This document shows positions 1-5,930 of a stretch of 6,586 nucleotides of DNA, in pieces. The notes under the pieces were generated by a model that saw only the letters and a program-made list of their open reading frames with translations, was not told the origin of the DNA and did no database searches. How positions within the stretch are numbered: the stretch's first letter is position 1; each line of letters opens with the position of its first letter. The DNA is taken from positions 1 through 6,586 of the forward strand of contig JAUQWR010000089.1 in assembly GCA_030835065.1 (NCBI GenBank), in the 5' to 3' direction. Source of the DNA: Candidatus Kapaibacterium sp. (lineage in GTDB: Bacteria; Bacteroidota; Ignavibacteria; Kapaibacteriales; UBA2268). The translations under genes and the position numbers were made by a program.

Positions 1-493
1 CGCCTTGTCCGCCCGGTCTGTCACTTACAAAAAACAAAGTATTGCCATCGCTGGTCAGTGTAGGCTGAGAATCCCAATAATCTGAATTGACTGAAGGTCC
101 AAGATTAGTAATTTCGACCCATTTTCCATTTACTTTTCTAGCACTATACAAATCAGTTCTGCCTTCACTTTTAGCATCATGATCGTAGGCTGCAAAAATA
201 ATATATTGCCCATCAGGAGTAATTGCAATAGAGCCGGATTGTTTCGAGTCGTTTATATCTCCGGGTAATAATTCAGGTGCAGTCCAATCACCATCAATTT
301 TTTTGATTGAATAGACTTTTTGGCCCCTGTATCTATCAGAACTGAAATATATCCTAGTAGCATTTTGAGTTACTACAGGAGCAAATTCATCGGCTTTGGT
401 ATTGAAGTTCAAAGGAACTATACTAATTTGCTGAGCAAATGTTTCGATTACAGCAGCAAATATTAACAAGCTTATAAGTATATTTTTTTTCAT
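1..493 (-). CDS. PD40 (WD40-like) beta-propeller envelope protein, partial at C-terminus
   Basis: The frame is open from an ATG at 493 to the left edge, so only the first 164 residues are visible. Residues 1-20 are a Sec signal peptide (KKN, a hydrophobic core, then TFA before QQ). There is no lipobox cysteine, so the product is probably periplasmic or outer-membrane associated rather than a lipoprotein. Three PD40-type blades follow: IYFSSDR at 48-54, TPDGQYIIF at 92-100, and TSDGNTLFFVSDR at 147-159 followed by PGG. This SDG/PDG...FxSDR pattern is typical of TolB-like propellers, and in Bacteroidota such proteins often end in an OmpA peptidoglycan-binding domain; whether this one does cannot be seen. 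The start is fixed by a strong ribosome binding site 7 bases upstream. The gene follows the beta-barrel gene by 12 bases and is surely cotranscribed with it. The exact role is unknown. Confidence 0.85.
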   Translation of the reverse strand, partial: MKKNILISLLIFAAVIETFAQQISIVPLNFNTKADEFAPVVTQNATRIYFSSDRYRGQKVYSIKKIDGDWTAPELLPGDINDSKQSGSIAITPDGQYIIFAAYDHDAKSEGRTDLYSARKVNGKWVEITNLGPSVNSDYWDSQPTLTSDGNTLFFVSDRPGGQG

Positions 494-500
494 TTTGCTT

Positions 501-507
501 CTCCTCT
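501..507 (-). promoter_or_regulatory. Ribosome binding site of the PD40 gene, overlapping the upstream stop
   Basis: On the minus strand AGAGGAG lies 7 bases before the ATG at 493. Its first two bases (AG) are also the last two bases of the TAG stop of the beta-barrel gene (506-508). This arrangement suggests translational coupling of the two envelope genes. It also shows that the organism uses anti-Shine-Dalgarno pairing here. Confidence 0.75.
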
Positions 508-1363
508 AAAACTCAAACCATAAGCCAAGTGCAAAGACTATCGAATGCATCATCACATCTTTTGTTTCTTCAATCACTGTCGAATTTGTTGAATTCAATA
601 ATTGAGAGTCCTTCTCAAATTTCGACAACATATATTGGAATCTGCCTTGAGGAACCAGATATATGTTTTTAGCTATTGGCACTTTATAACCAATTCCAAA
701 TTCCAATCCAACACGAGTTTCCACTTTATATTCATCTAAGACATTAAAAGTAAGTTTTTGAGCTGAAAATGGACCAAACCCTAAGTAATCCCAATATGGA
801 ATATTATCAAGCACATCACCTTTTACAGCCATATCCCAGCCAGTTTCAATTTCACTCGACAAAATATGTATTGTTGGACCAATTGTCATAAATAAATTTT
901 CGTCAAAATTATATCTGAAGAGTGGTGTAACTGTAGTATAGTTAGCCACTACATCAACATCTCCGGTCATATCTTTTGGCACAAGACTATAATTATAGTC
1001 GAAACCATCGATATCTACCTGAGCATATTTAGAATCATAGGATAATCTCAATTGGATTCCCATATTATGATTAAGAGGATAATCCACTAAAACACCCAAA
1101 TGCGGAGAAAATCCAGAAGCTGATTCTAAGCCATCATATATTGTACCGTGTTCGTAATACCAATCCTGAGTCTGGCTAAGCATATTATAGTTTAGCCCCG
1201 CTTCAATACCCAATATAAATGGTTGATGTGCTTGGTCATATTCGTAGCTATCTTGATATTTTGATTTGCCTTTTGGACGCAAAACATCTTCTTGCGAATA
1301 TGCAAAACTAAAGACAAAAAGTCCCAAACACAGTGCTGTAAAGATTAGTTTAATTCGACCCAT
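506..1363 (-). CDS. Outer-membrane beta-barrel protein (PorT/OMP_b-brl-like)
   Basis: I place the start at the ATG at 1363, giving 285 residues, rather than at 1402. The shorter form begins directly with a signal peptide (MGRIK, hydrophobic core, AYS before QED) and has the ribosome binding site AGAGAGGA 6 bases upstream; the longer form would overlap ppk2 and bury the signal. After about residue 40 the chain alternates strands rich in aromatic and alternating hydrophobic residues (for example GIQLRLSYDSKY and VGLEFGIGYKVPI), separated by polar loops. It ends in LGLWFEF, a C-terminal Phe of the kind recognised by the BAM complex. This matches small outer-membrane barrels of Bacteroidota; family assignment is by general pattern, not a diagnostic motif. 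The long Asp/Tyr-rich loops suggest surface exposure. It lies between ppk2 (19-base gap) and the PD40 gene (12-base gap). It may partner the PD40 protein in the envelope, which is inference. Substrate or transport role is unknown. Confidence 0.8.
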   Translation of the reverse strand: MGRIKLIFTALCLGLFVFSFAYSQEDVLRPKGKSKYQDSYEYDQAHQPFILGIEAGLNYNMLSQTQDWYYEHGTIYDGLESASGFSPHLGVLVDYPLNHNMGIQLRLSYDSKYAQVDIDGFDYNYSLVPKDMTGDVDVVANYTTVTPLFRYNFDENLFMTIGPTIHILSSEIETGWDMAVKGDVLDNIPYWDYLGFGPFSAQKLTFNVLDEYKVETRVGLEFGIGYKVPIAKNIYLVPQGRFQYMLSKFEKDSQLLNSTNSTVIEETKDVMMHSIVFALGLWFEF

Positions 1364-1369
1364 ATATGG

Positions 1370-1377
1370 TCCTCTCT
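1370..1377 (-). promoter_or_regulatory. Ribosome binding site that decides the start of the beta-barrel gene
   Basis: AGAGAGGA on the minus strand is 6 bases before the ATG at 1363 and lies in the 19-base gap after the ppk2 stop. No comparable site precedes the upstream in-frame ATG at 1402, which falls inside ppk2. This supports the shorter start. Confidence 0.7.
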
Positions 1378-1382
1378 TAATG

Positions 1383-2201
1383 TTAATAAACATTTGGAAC
1401 AAAATTTATTTCACTCATAGGAGGTCTTACATAATTATCATTTATTTTTCTTGGTGGCAAAACAATTGGCTCGGGCATGACATTTTTATAAGGGATCATA
1501 CTCAAAATATGTGTGATGCAGTTCAATCTTGCTTTTCGCTTGTCGTCTGCTTGCACATCATACCATGGAGCTTGTTTTATATCAGTAAACTTAAACATTT
1601 CATCTTTAGCTTTAGAATATTCTACCCATTTATTCCAGGAAGAAATATCAATTGGCGAAAGTTTCCATCTTTTTAAAGGATTTTCTGCACGTTCGCGGAA
1701 ACGTTTTTCTTGTTCTTCGTCACTCACCGAAATCCAATATTTTAACAATAAAATGCCCGAACGCACAATCATTTTTTCAAATTCAGGACAAGAGCGCAAA
1801 AATTCTTGATACTGATCTTCAGTGCAAAATCCCATAACTCTTTCTACTCCAGCACGATTATACCAAGAGCGGTCGAAAATAACAATTTCGCCAGCTGCAG
1901 GCAGATGAGATACGTAACGCTGGAAATACCATTGAGTCTGCTCTCTATCCGAAGGTTTTTCGAGAGCTACCACACGGCAACCTCTAGGATTCAATGCTTC
2001 AGAAATCCGTTTTATTGTGCCGCCTTTGCCTGCTGCATCACGACCTTCGAAAATTATTACTACCCTCAATCCTTGTTGTTTTACCCAATACTGAAGCTTT
2101 ACCAACTCTTTTTGCAATTTCGACAATTCTTCTTCATAAAAAGTACGCGAAATTAAGCCATGCTTGTTGTACTTTTTGTCGGCTTCTTTGTCTTCTTTCA
2201 T
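1383..2201 (-). CDS. ppk2: Polyphosphate kinase 2, class I (PPK2)
   Basis: The 272-residue protein is a single-domain PPK2, a P-loop kinase that moves phosphate between polyphosphate and nucleoside diphosphates in the cytosol; class I enzymes generally make NTP from NDP and polyphosphate, reversibly. The Walker A loop is GRDAAGKGG at residues 53-61. The PPK2 Walker B region is IFDRSWYNRAGVERVMGFCT at 108-127, with Asp110 and Arg111. A basic lid segment with RFRERAENPLKRWKLSPID lies at 167-185. The GFCT ending of the Walker B block and the C-terminal tail (LPPRK...YVRPP...FVPNVY, 248-272) are characteristic of the PA0141-type class I group. Length is normal and no key residue is missing. The weak ribosome binding site AAGGG is 6 bases before the ATG. 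It is first in a three-gene operon with two envelope proteins, an association without an obvious metabolic reason. Nucleotide preference cannot be read from the sequence. Confidence 0.95.
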   Translation of the reverse strand: MKEDKEADKKYNKHGLISRTFYEEELSKLQKELVKLQYWVKQQGLRVVIIFEGRDAAGKGGTIKRISEALNPRGCRVVALEKPSDREQTQWYFQRYVSHLPAAGEIVIFDRSWYNRAGVERVMGFCTEDQYQEFLRSCPEFEKMIVRSGILLLKYWISVSDEEQEKRFRERAENPLKRWKLSPIDISSWNKWVEYSKAKDEMFKFTDIKQAPWYDVQADDKRKARLNCITHILSMIPYKNVMPEPIVLPPRKINDNYVRPPMSEINFVPNVY

Positions 2202-2384
2202 AGCAAACCCTTGATTTTATTAAAACAAATCGAATATTCTATTAGATATGCAAGCTCCTGGCGATTCTTCCAACTTTTACAAATCGTTTTTGTCGATTAT
2301 TTTCAACAATGCGTCAGCTCATTTTCTTATTAATCGAATTTTGAGTAATTTTAATGTTTAATATTTGAATTTTTTTTAAAAAGT
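2202..2384. promoter_or_regulatory. Divergent intergenic region between ppk2 and uvrD
   Basis: These 183 bases must hold the promoters of both the ppk2 operon (leftward) and the helicase (rightward). For the helicase the best candidate is TTTTG at 2339-2343 followed by AATATTTG at 2360-2367, one mismatch from the Bacteroidota -7 element TAnnTTTG, but the 16-base gap is shorter than usual. For ppk2 I find no convincing pair. AATCGAAT occurs twice (2228-2235 and 2332-2339), and AATCG/CGATT near 2282-2297 could form a small hairpin. No site is firm. Confidence 0.35.
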
Positions 2385-4625
2385 ATGAAATTAATCAAAA
2401 AAAATACATTCGAAGACAGCTCAGATATATTCAAAGGACTAAATCCTGAGCAAGCCGAAGCAGTAAAATCAATCAATGGACCTCTATTAATTGTTGCAGG
2501 CGCTGGCAGTGGCAAAACAAGAGTTCTCACAAACAGAATAGCATATTTTCTTGAGCAGGGCATTCCCGCCTATTCAATATTAGCACTAACATTTACTAAT
2601 AAAGCTGCTAATGAAATGAAAGATAGAATTTCTAAAATGGTTGGAGATGCTGCAAATAAAATATGGGCTGGCACATTTCATTCGATTTTTGCTAAGATTC
2701 TTAGATTTGAAGCGGAAAAAATTGGTTTTACCAGCAACTATACTATCTATGATACTGATGATTCACTCAGCCTAATCAAGTCTGTAATGAATTCGCTTCA
2801 TATATCTCAGCAAGATTTGACTCCCCAACAAGTAAGAACTAAAATTTCCAATGCAAAAAACAATATGCTCAATTGGAAACAACTTCATGATGGTTCTAGT
2901 TTTTCGAACGATAAAATTATTGCTCAAATTTTCGAAGCATACGAACGCAAGCTTAAAGAAAATAATTGTATGGATTTCGATGATTTAATCCTAAATATGA
3001 TTAAACTTTTAGAATCTGATAGATCTGTTTTGGAAAAATATCAGACAAAATTTAAATACATAATGGTGGATGAATATCAAGATACTAACCATGCTCAATA
3101 CTTAGTGGTCAATTTATTAGCTCGTGCTCACCAGAATATATGTGTAGTTGGTGATGATGCTCAAAGTATATATGGATGGCGCGGTGCCGATATTGGTAAT
3201 ATTTTAAATTTCCAGAATGACTATCCTTATTGCAAGATCATACGTTTAGAGCAGAATTACCGCTCCACCAAAACAATTCTTGCTGCGGCTGATTCTGTAA
3301 TTAAATATAATAGAAAGCAAATACCCAAAAAACTTTGGACTGATAATCCTGACGGTGATTTAATAGAACTGCTGCAGTTTAACGATTCTCGCGACGAGGC
3401 AGAAAGAATTATTAGCAAAATTAAAATGGCGGTAAGCAAAGGCAAATCTTTGAAAGAAATCGCAGTTTTATATAGAACTAATGCACAATCGGCAGAATTT
3501 GAAAATGCTTGTCGAAAGCATAATATCCCTTATGTAATCGTAGGTGGTATGTCTTTTTATAAACGAAAAGAAATCAAGGATGTGCTGGCATACCTCAAAA
3601 TACTTGTCAATCCAATGGATTCTGAATCATTGCTTCGTATTGTCAATGAGCCTCCACGTGGATTGGGCAACACATCTCTAAGGCATCTACAAAATTATGC
3701 GGAAATGCATAATGTATCTCTTATCAAATCCTTCGAATTAGCCGAAATGAATAGCGATTTGCAAAAAAGAGCTGCTGTTGCTGCCAAAAATTTTGCTTAC
3801 ATGATCTACAAACATATTGCTGCTGTTGCAAATGCTGAATATGATCTGCCTACGATTGTATCTGAATATTTGAATGAAACCGGGCTATTTGACATGTACC
3901 GCGAAATCGGAACTGACGAGTCTCGTGATAAATTACGTAATATTGAAGCTGTGATCAACGACATTGCATACTTTGTCAAAAATAATCCTGATGCTGGTTT
4001 AGCTGATTATGTTCAGCAAATTTCTTTAATTTCCGAACTTGATGAAAAAGATATATCGCAAAACAAATTGACGCTTATGACAATCCATTCTGCAAAAGGT
4101 TTGGAATTTGATGAAGTATTTATTGCAGGATTGGAAAAAGGATTGTTTCCTCTCACCCGCTCTGATGCTGATGATTCTGAGTTGGAGGAAGAGCGTAGAT
4201 TGTTTTATGTTGCTATCACCAGAGCAGAAACAAAACTTCATATTTCATATTGCGAACAAAGATTTAGATTTGGTAATATATCTCAGCAGTTTCCATCGCC
4301 ATTTATTCGTGAAATTGATGAGTCTCTTATTGCAAAAAAAGGTAGTCCGGACAGACCAAGCGCAAGACCTACAATGGGTATTCCCAAACCAGCAAAGACC
4401 AGAAGCTTTTTTGATGATATTCCTGCTAATGAATCTTATTCTCAATTACCTCCGCCAGTCTTCAATTTCAAGATAGGTGATACAGTGAAACACATGCAAT
4501 TCGGTGTTGGCAGAATAACTGGATTGAGTGGAGAAGGAAACCAGCGCAAAGCTACTGTATTATTCAGTGTTGGCAAAAAGCAGCTTATGTTGGCTTATGC
4601 AAAGCTGGAATTAATTCGAAAGTAA
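2385..4625 (+). CDS. uvrD: UvrD/PcrA-type superfamily 1A DNA helicase
   Basis: The 746-residue protein is a complete 3'-5' SF1A helicase of the UvrD/PcrA/Rep family, cytosolic, acting in nucleotide excision repair, mismatch repair and replication-conflict processing. Motifs appear in order: Q motif LNPEQAEAV at 19-27; Walker A AGAGSGKT at 38-45; Ia LTFTNKAANEM at 68-78; Ib GTFHSIFAKILR at 96-107; II VDEYQD at 228-233; III VVGDDAQSIYGWRGAD at 254-269; IV LEQNYRST at 288-295; V MTIHSAKGLEF at 565-575; VI RRLFYVAITRA at 604-614. Residues 697-746 (FKIGDTVKHMQFGVGRITG...) form the C-terminal Tudor-like domain, which in UvrD and PcrA contacts RNA polymerase and separates this protein from Rep. Length fits E. 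coli UvrD (720) and Bacillus PcrA (about 740). An in-frame stop at 2352 and no other nearby ATG fix the start, although the leader (T-run then AAAAAGT) has no real Shine-Dalgarno. It is monocistronic and ends in an intrinsic terminator. Confidence 0.97.
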   Translation: MKLIKKNTFEDSSDIFKGLNPEQAEAVKSINGPLLIVAGAGSGKTRVLTNRIAYFLEQGIPAYSILALTFTNKAANEMKDRISKMVGDAANKIWAGTFHSIFAKILRFEAEKIGFTSNYTIYDTDDSLSLIKSVMNSLHISQQDLTPQQVRTKISNAKNNMLNWKQLHDGSSFSNDKIIAQIFEAYERKLKENNCMDFDDLILNMIKLLESDRSVLEKYQTKFKYIMVDEYQDTNHAQYLVVNLLARAHQNICVVGDDAQSIYGWRGADIGNILNFQNDYPYCKIIRLEQNYRSTKTILAAADSVIKYNRKQIPKKLWTDNPDGDLIELLQFNDSRDEAERIISKIKMAVSKGKSLKEIAVLYRTNAQSAEFENACRKHNIPYVIVGGMSFYKRKEIKDVLAYLKILVNPMDSESLLRIVNEPPRGLGNTSLRHLQNYAEMHNVSLIKSFELAEMNSDLQKRAAVAAKNFAYMIYKHIAAVANAEYDLPTIVSEYLNETGLFDMYREIGTDESRDKLRNIEAVINDIAYFVKNNPDAGLADYVQQISLISELDEKDISQNKLTLMTIHSAKGLEFDEVFIAGLEKGLFPLTRSDADDSELEEERRLFYVAITRAETKLHISYCEQRFRFGNISQQFPSPFIREIDESLIAKKGSPDRPSARPTMGIPKPAKTRSFFDDIPANESYSQLPPPVFNFKIGDTVKHMQFGVGRITGLSGEGNQRKATVLFSVGKKQLMLAYAKLELIRK

Positions 4626-4650
4626 GATCTATTAAGTTTACATTTCATAT

Positions 4651-4694
4651 AAAGATGCTTGATTTAAAAAAAGGCAAATCAAGCATTTTTTTTT
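4651..4694 (+). terminator. Intrinsic terminator of uvrD
   Basis: The arm ATGCTTGATTT (4655-4665) pairs perfectly with AAATCAAGCAT (4676-4686) across a 10-base loop. The stem can be extended by a G-T and three A-T pairs, and it runs into nine T residues (4686-4694). It begins 25 bases after the uvrD stop and is oriented for plus-strand transcripts. The repeat island begins directly at its T-run. Confidence 0.9.
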
Positions 4695-4812
4695 CATTAT
4701 CGATTCTTCTCTTGACTTTGTGCTCCTGCATTTCTTCTTCATTACTTTGAAAATTTGCATACAATGATGATGCCTATTATCTTATTCTTTTCATTTTTAA
4801 TTTCTTCTCTTG

Positions 4813-4853
4813 ACTTTGTGCAACTTTGTGTAATAACTTTGTGTTACTTTGTG
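4813..4853 (+). repeat. Four-copy ACTTTGTG array (left array 1)
   Basis: ACTTTGTG occurs at 4813-4820, 4823-4830, 4836-4843 and 4846-4853, so the start-to-start spacing is 10, 13 and 10 bases. ATCC follows immediately. The array points rightward, toward the 3' end of the GxxExxY gene. Neighbouring A units have a single copy at the same place (4715-4722, 4943-4950). Confidence 0.9.
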
Positions 4854-5040
4854 ATCCTGCTTTGCTTCTACATTACTTTGAAAATTTGCATAAAATGATG
4901 AGCCTATTATCTTATATTTTTCATTATTGATTTCTTCTCTTGACTTTGTGCTCCTGCTTTGCTTCTTCATTACTTTGAAAATTTGCATAAAATGATCATG
5001 CCTATTATCTTATTCTTTTCATTTTTAATTTCTTCTCTTG

Positions 5041-5081
5041 ACTTTGTGCAACTTTGTGTAATAACTTTGTGTTACTTTGTG
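5041..5081 (+). repeat. Four-copy ACTTTGTG array (left array 2)
   Basis: ACTTTGTG lies at 5041-5048, 5051-5058, 5064-5071 and 5074-5081. Spacing (10, 13, 10) and linkers are identical to the array at 4813, as expected from the roughly 228-bp tandem duplication, and it also ends in ATCC. Confidence 0.9.
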
Positions 5082-5098
5082 ATCCTGCTTTGCTTCTT

Positions 5099-5199
5099 CG
5101 ATTTACAATTACCTCATTGTCTTCACTTCATGCTCCTGCATTTCTTCTTCTATTCACAATTGCCTCATTGTCTTCACTTTGCTCCTGCATTTCTGCTTC
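5099..5199 (+). repeat. 51-bp tandem duplication sharing a module with the larger repeats
   Basis: ACAATTACCTCATTGTCTTC near 5105 recurs as ACAATTGCCTCATTGTCTTC near 5156, a 51-base period. In both copies GCTCCTGCATTTCT follows; the same module is present in the first A unit at 4722-4735. Each copy contains ACAAT and ATTGT, able to form a 5-bp hairpin. It occupies the stretch between the interrupted last B unit and the GxxExxY stop. With 4626-4694 and 4695-5099 this accounts for the 588-base gene gap. Confidence 0.8.
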
Positions 5200-5213
5200 A
5201 TAATTATTTTAAT

Positions 5214-5585
5214 TTAGATTATTAATCTTTTAATTCCATCTTTCAAAGATGATTTATAGAAATTCAATAACAATCCTAGCTTGCACTGAGCTAACTTCAT
5301 ATAAGTCAAACACTGAGCAACATGCTCAATTGTAAAAGATTCAACTACTTTAAGTTCAATAACTACTTGTCTTTCTACTAAAATATCAATTCTATAACCA
5401 CAATCCATTTTAATATTCTCATAATAAACAGGCATCGCAATTTCTTTTTCTACGAACAATTCCTTTTGCTCAAGTTCGAAAGTTAAACATTCCTTATAAA
5501 CTTTTTCGAGCAAACCTGAACCAAGTTTTGAATGTACCTTAAATGCACAGTCAAGGATGATCTTACTGATTTGATTTTCATTCAT
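5214..5585 (-). CDS. GxxExxY protein (PD-(D/E)XK-like, TIGR04256 type)
   Basis: The 123-residue protein carries the family signature G-x-x-E-x-x-Y as GLLEKVY at residues 24-30. A PD-(D/E)XK-like core follows: Asp67 in GYRIDILV, then Glu77 and Lys79 in VIELKVVE, with Gln91 in a helix after it. It finishes with LGLLLNF at 103-109 and GIKRLII at 117-123. Length is that of intact family members (about 120-130), and the putative catalytic residues are all present, so the gene looks functional. The biochemical role of this family is not established; nuclease activity is inferred from the fold. The start has AAAGGG 8 bases upstream. A perfect TATAAT lies 20 bases before the ATG, and a four-copy ACTTTGTG array lies further upstream. 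No terminator is obvious after the stop; the gene runs into the purine-rich strand of the repeats. Its setting among repeats suggests a mobile or repeat-linked cassette. Confidence 0.88.
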   Translation of the reverse strand: MNENQISKIILDCAFKVHSKLGSGLLEKVYKECLTFELEQKELFVEKEIAMPVYYENIKMDCGYRIDILVERQVVIELKVVESFTIEHVAQCLTYMKLAQCKLGLLLNFYKSSLKDGIKRLII

Positions 5586-5604
5586 TTTTAAACCCTTTAT
5601 AATG

Positions 5605-5610
5605 ATTATA
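5605..5610 (-). promoter_or_regulatory. Candidate -10 box of the GxxExxY gene
   Basis: TATAAT on the minus strand is a perfect sigma-70-type -10 box, 20 bases before the start codon. No good -35 hexamer is found at 16-18 bases; the best is TTATAA at 5629-5634. The ACTTTGTG array begins 34 bases upstream, a position suited to an activator or UP-like contact. In such AT-rich sequence a chance match is possible. Confidence 0.35.
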
Positions 5611-5643
5611 GTTTAATAATAAATATTTTTATAAGAATTGGAT

Positions 5644-5684
5644 CACAAAGTTGCACAAAGTTTTCACACAAAGTTACACAAAGT
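5644..5684 (-). repeat. Inverted four-copy ACTTTGTG array upstream of the GxxExxY gene
   Basis: Read on the minus strand, ACTTTGTG occurs at 5684-5677, 5674-5667, 5661-5654 and 5651-5644, again with spacing 10, 13 and 10 and again followed by ATCC. About 40 of 45 positions match the left arrays while most differences fall in the linkers. With the left arrays it brackets the GxxExxY gene as an inverted repeat, all arrays pointing inward. Confidence 0.9.
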
Positions 5685-5712
5685 ATTTGATATTTATAAA
5701 TTTGAAGTGTAT

Positions 5713-5840
5713 TGGAGTGTCCCCAAAATGATGGATAAAGAATTAAGTGATTTTTAATAATTCGAATGCTTCAGGCGACAAATAATTCATCAACACCAAA
5801 ATTTTCAATTTAACAAATTCCTGAAGTATCCCCATAATGA
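5713..5840. other. Possible insertion-sequence remnant with two 19-bp direct repeats
   Basis: TGGAGTGTCCCCAAAATGA (5713-5731) and TGAAGTATCCCCATAATGA (5822-5840) match at 16 of 19 positions, 109 bases apart in the same orientation. Both start with TG, as many insertion-sequence ends do. Between them, on the minus strand, a 30-codon frame (5835 to 5743) contains MNYLSPEAFEL, which resembles the (N/G)YLSPxEFE tail of IS3-like transposases and stops about 12 bases before the first 19-mer. This would fit a C-terminal transposase scrap plus a terminal end. The similarity is short and by eye, so this is tentative. Confidence 0.3.
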
Positions 5841-5930
5841 AGTTTCTTATTATCTTATTCTTTTCATTATCGATTCTTCTCTTGACTTTGTGCTCCTGCT
5901 TTGCTTCTTCATTACTTTGAAAATTTGTAT
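5835..5930 (+). repeat. Isolated A-type repeat unit to the right of the GxxExxY cassette
   Basis: From about 5835 the sequence resumes the end of the tandem unit (TTATTATCTTATTC), then gives a full A-type start (CATTATCGATTCTTCTCTTG, a single ACTTTGTG at 5885-5892, then TCCTGCTTTGCTTCTTC, then ATTACTTTGAAAATTTG). It is in the same orientation as the left units and shares TATCGA with the first of them. It ends exactly where the right-hand terminator begins. Confidence 0.85.

Larger units (their letters stand above)
4695..5099 (+). repeat. Compound tandem repeat, four units as two rounds of an A-B pair
   Basis: Four units follow one another: A (4695-4791, 97 bp), B (4792-4921, 130 bp), A (4922-5019, 98 bp) and a truncated B (5020-5099). 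Each begins with CATT and TTCTTCTCTTG, followed by ACTTTGTG, TCCTGCTTTGCTTCTTC (or a near variant) and, in complete units, ATTACTTTGAAAATTTGCAT and CCTATTATCTTAT. B is longer because three extra ACTTTGTG copies (33 bp) are present. The A-B pair is duplicated with a period of about 228 bp and few differences, so the last expansion is recent. The plus strand is strongly pyrimidine-rich. Possible reading frames on either strand are built from the repeats and look non-coding. Confidence 0.9.

Noticed and set aside
1364..1402. N-terminal extension of the beta-barrel protein to the ATG at 1402
   Set aside because: It would overlap ppk2 and put 13 polar residues before the signal peptide; the ATG at 1363 has its own strong ribosome binding site.
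1266..2203. Several plus-strand frames opposite ppk2 and the barrel gene
   Set aside because: They lie antisense to genes with clear motifs and signals, show no domains, and have no ribosome binding sites.
4834..4841. TAACTTTG inside the array as a Bacteroidota -7 promoter element (TAnnTTTG)
   Set aside because: The match is exact, but the nearest upstream TTTG (4815-4818) is only 15 bases away instead of about 19, and no gene starts downstream on that strand.
4797..4988. 63-codon minus-strand reading frame in the repeats
   Set aside because: It is built from repeat units, contains the octamer complement in different phases, has no ribosome binding site or recognisable domain, and would change with unit number.
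4959..5225. 88-codon plus-strand frame with hydrophobic Phe/Leu/Cys-rich product
   Set aside because: The hydrophobic composition follows from the pyrimidine-rich repeats, the peptide repeats itself (LPHCLHF twice), and it overlaps the end of the GxxExxY gene on the other strand.
4695..5930. CRISPR array
   Set aside because: Repeated octamers are too short and the intervals between them are 2-5 bases; the larger units are repeated along with their interiors, so there are no unique spacers, and there are no cas genes.
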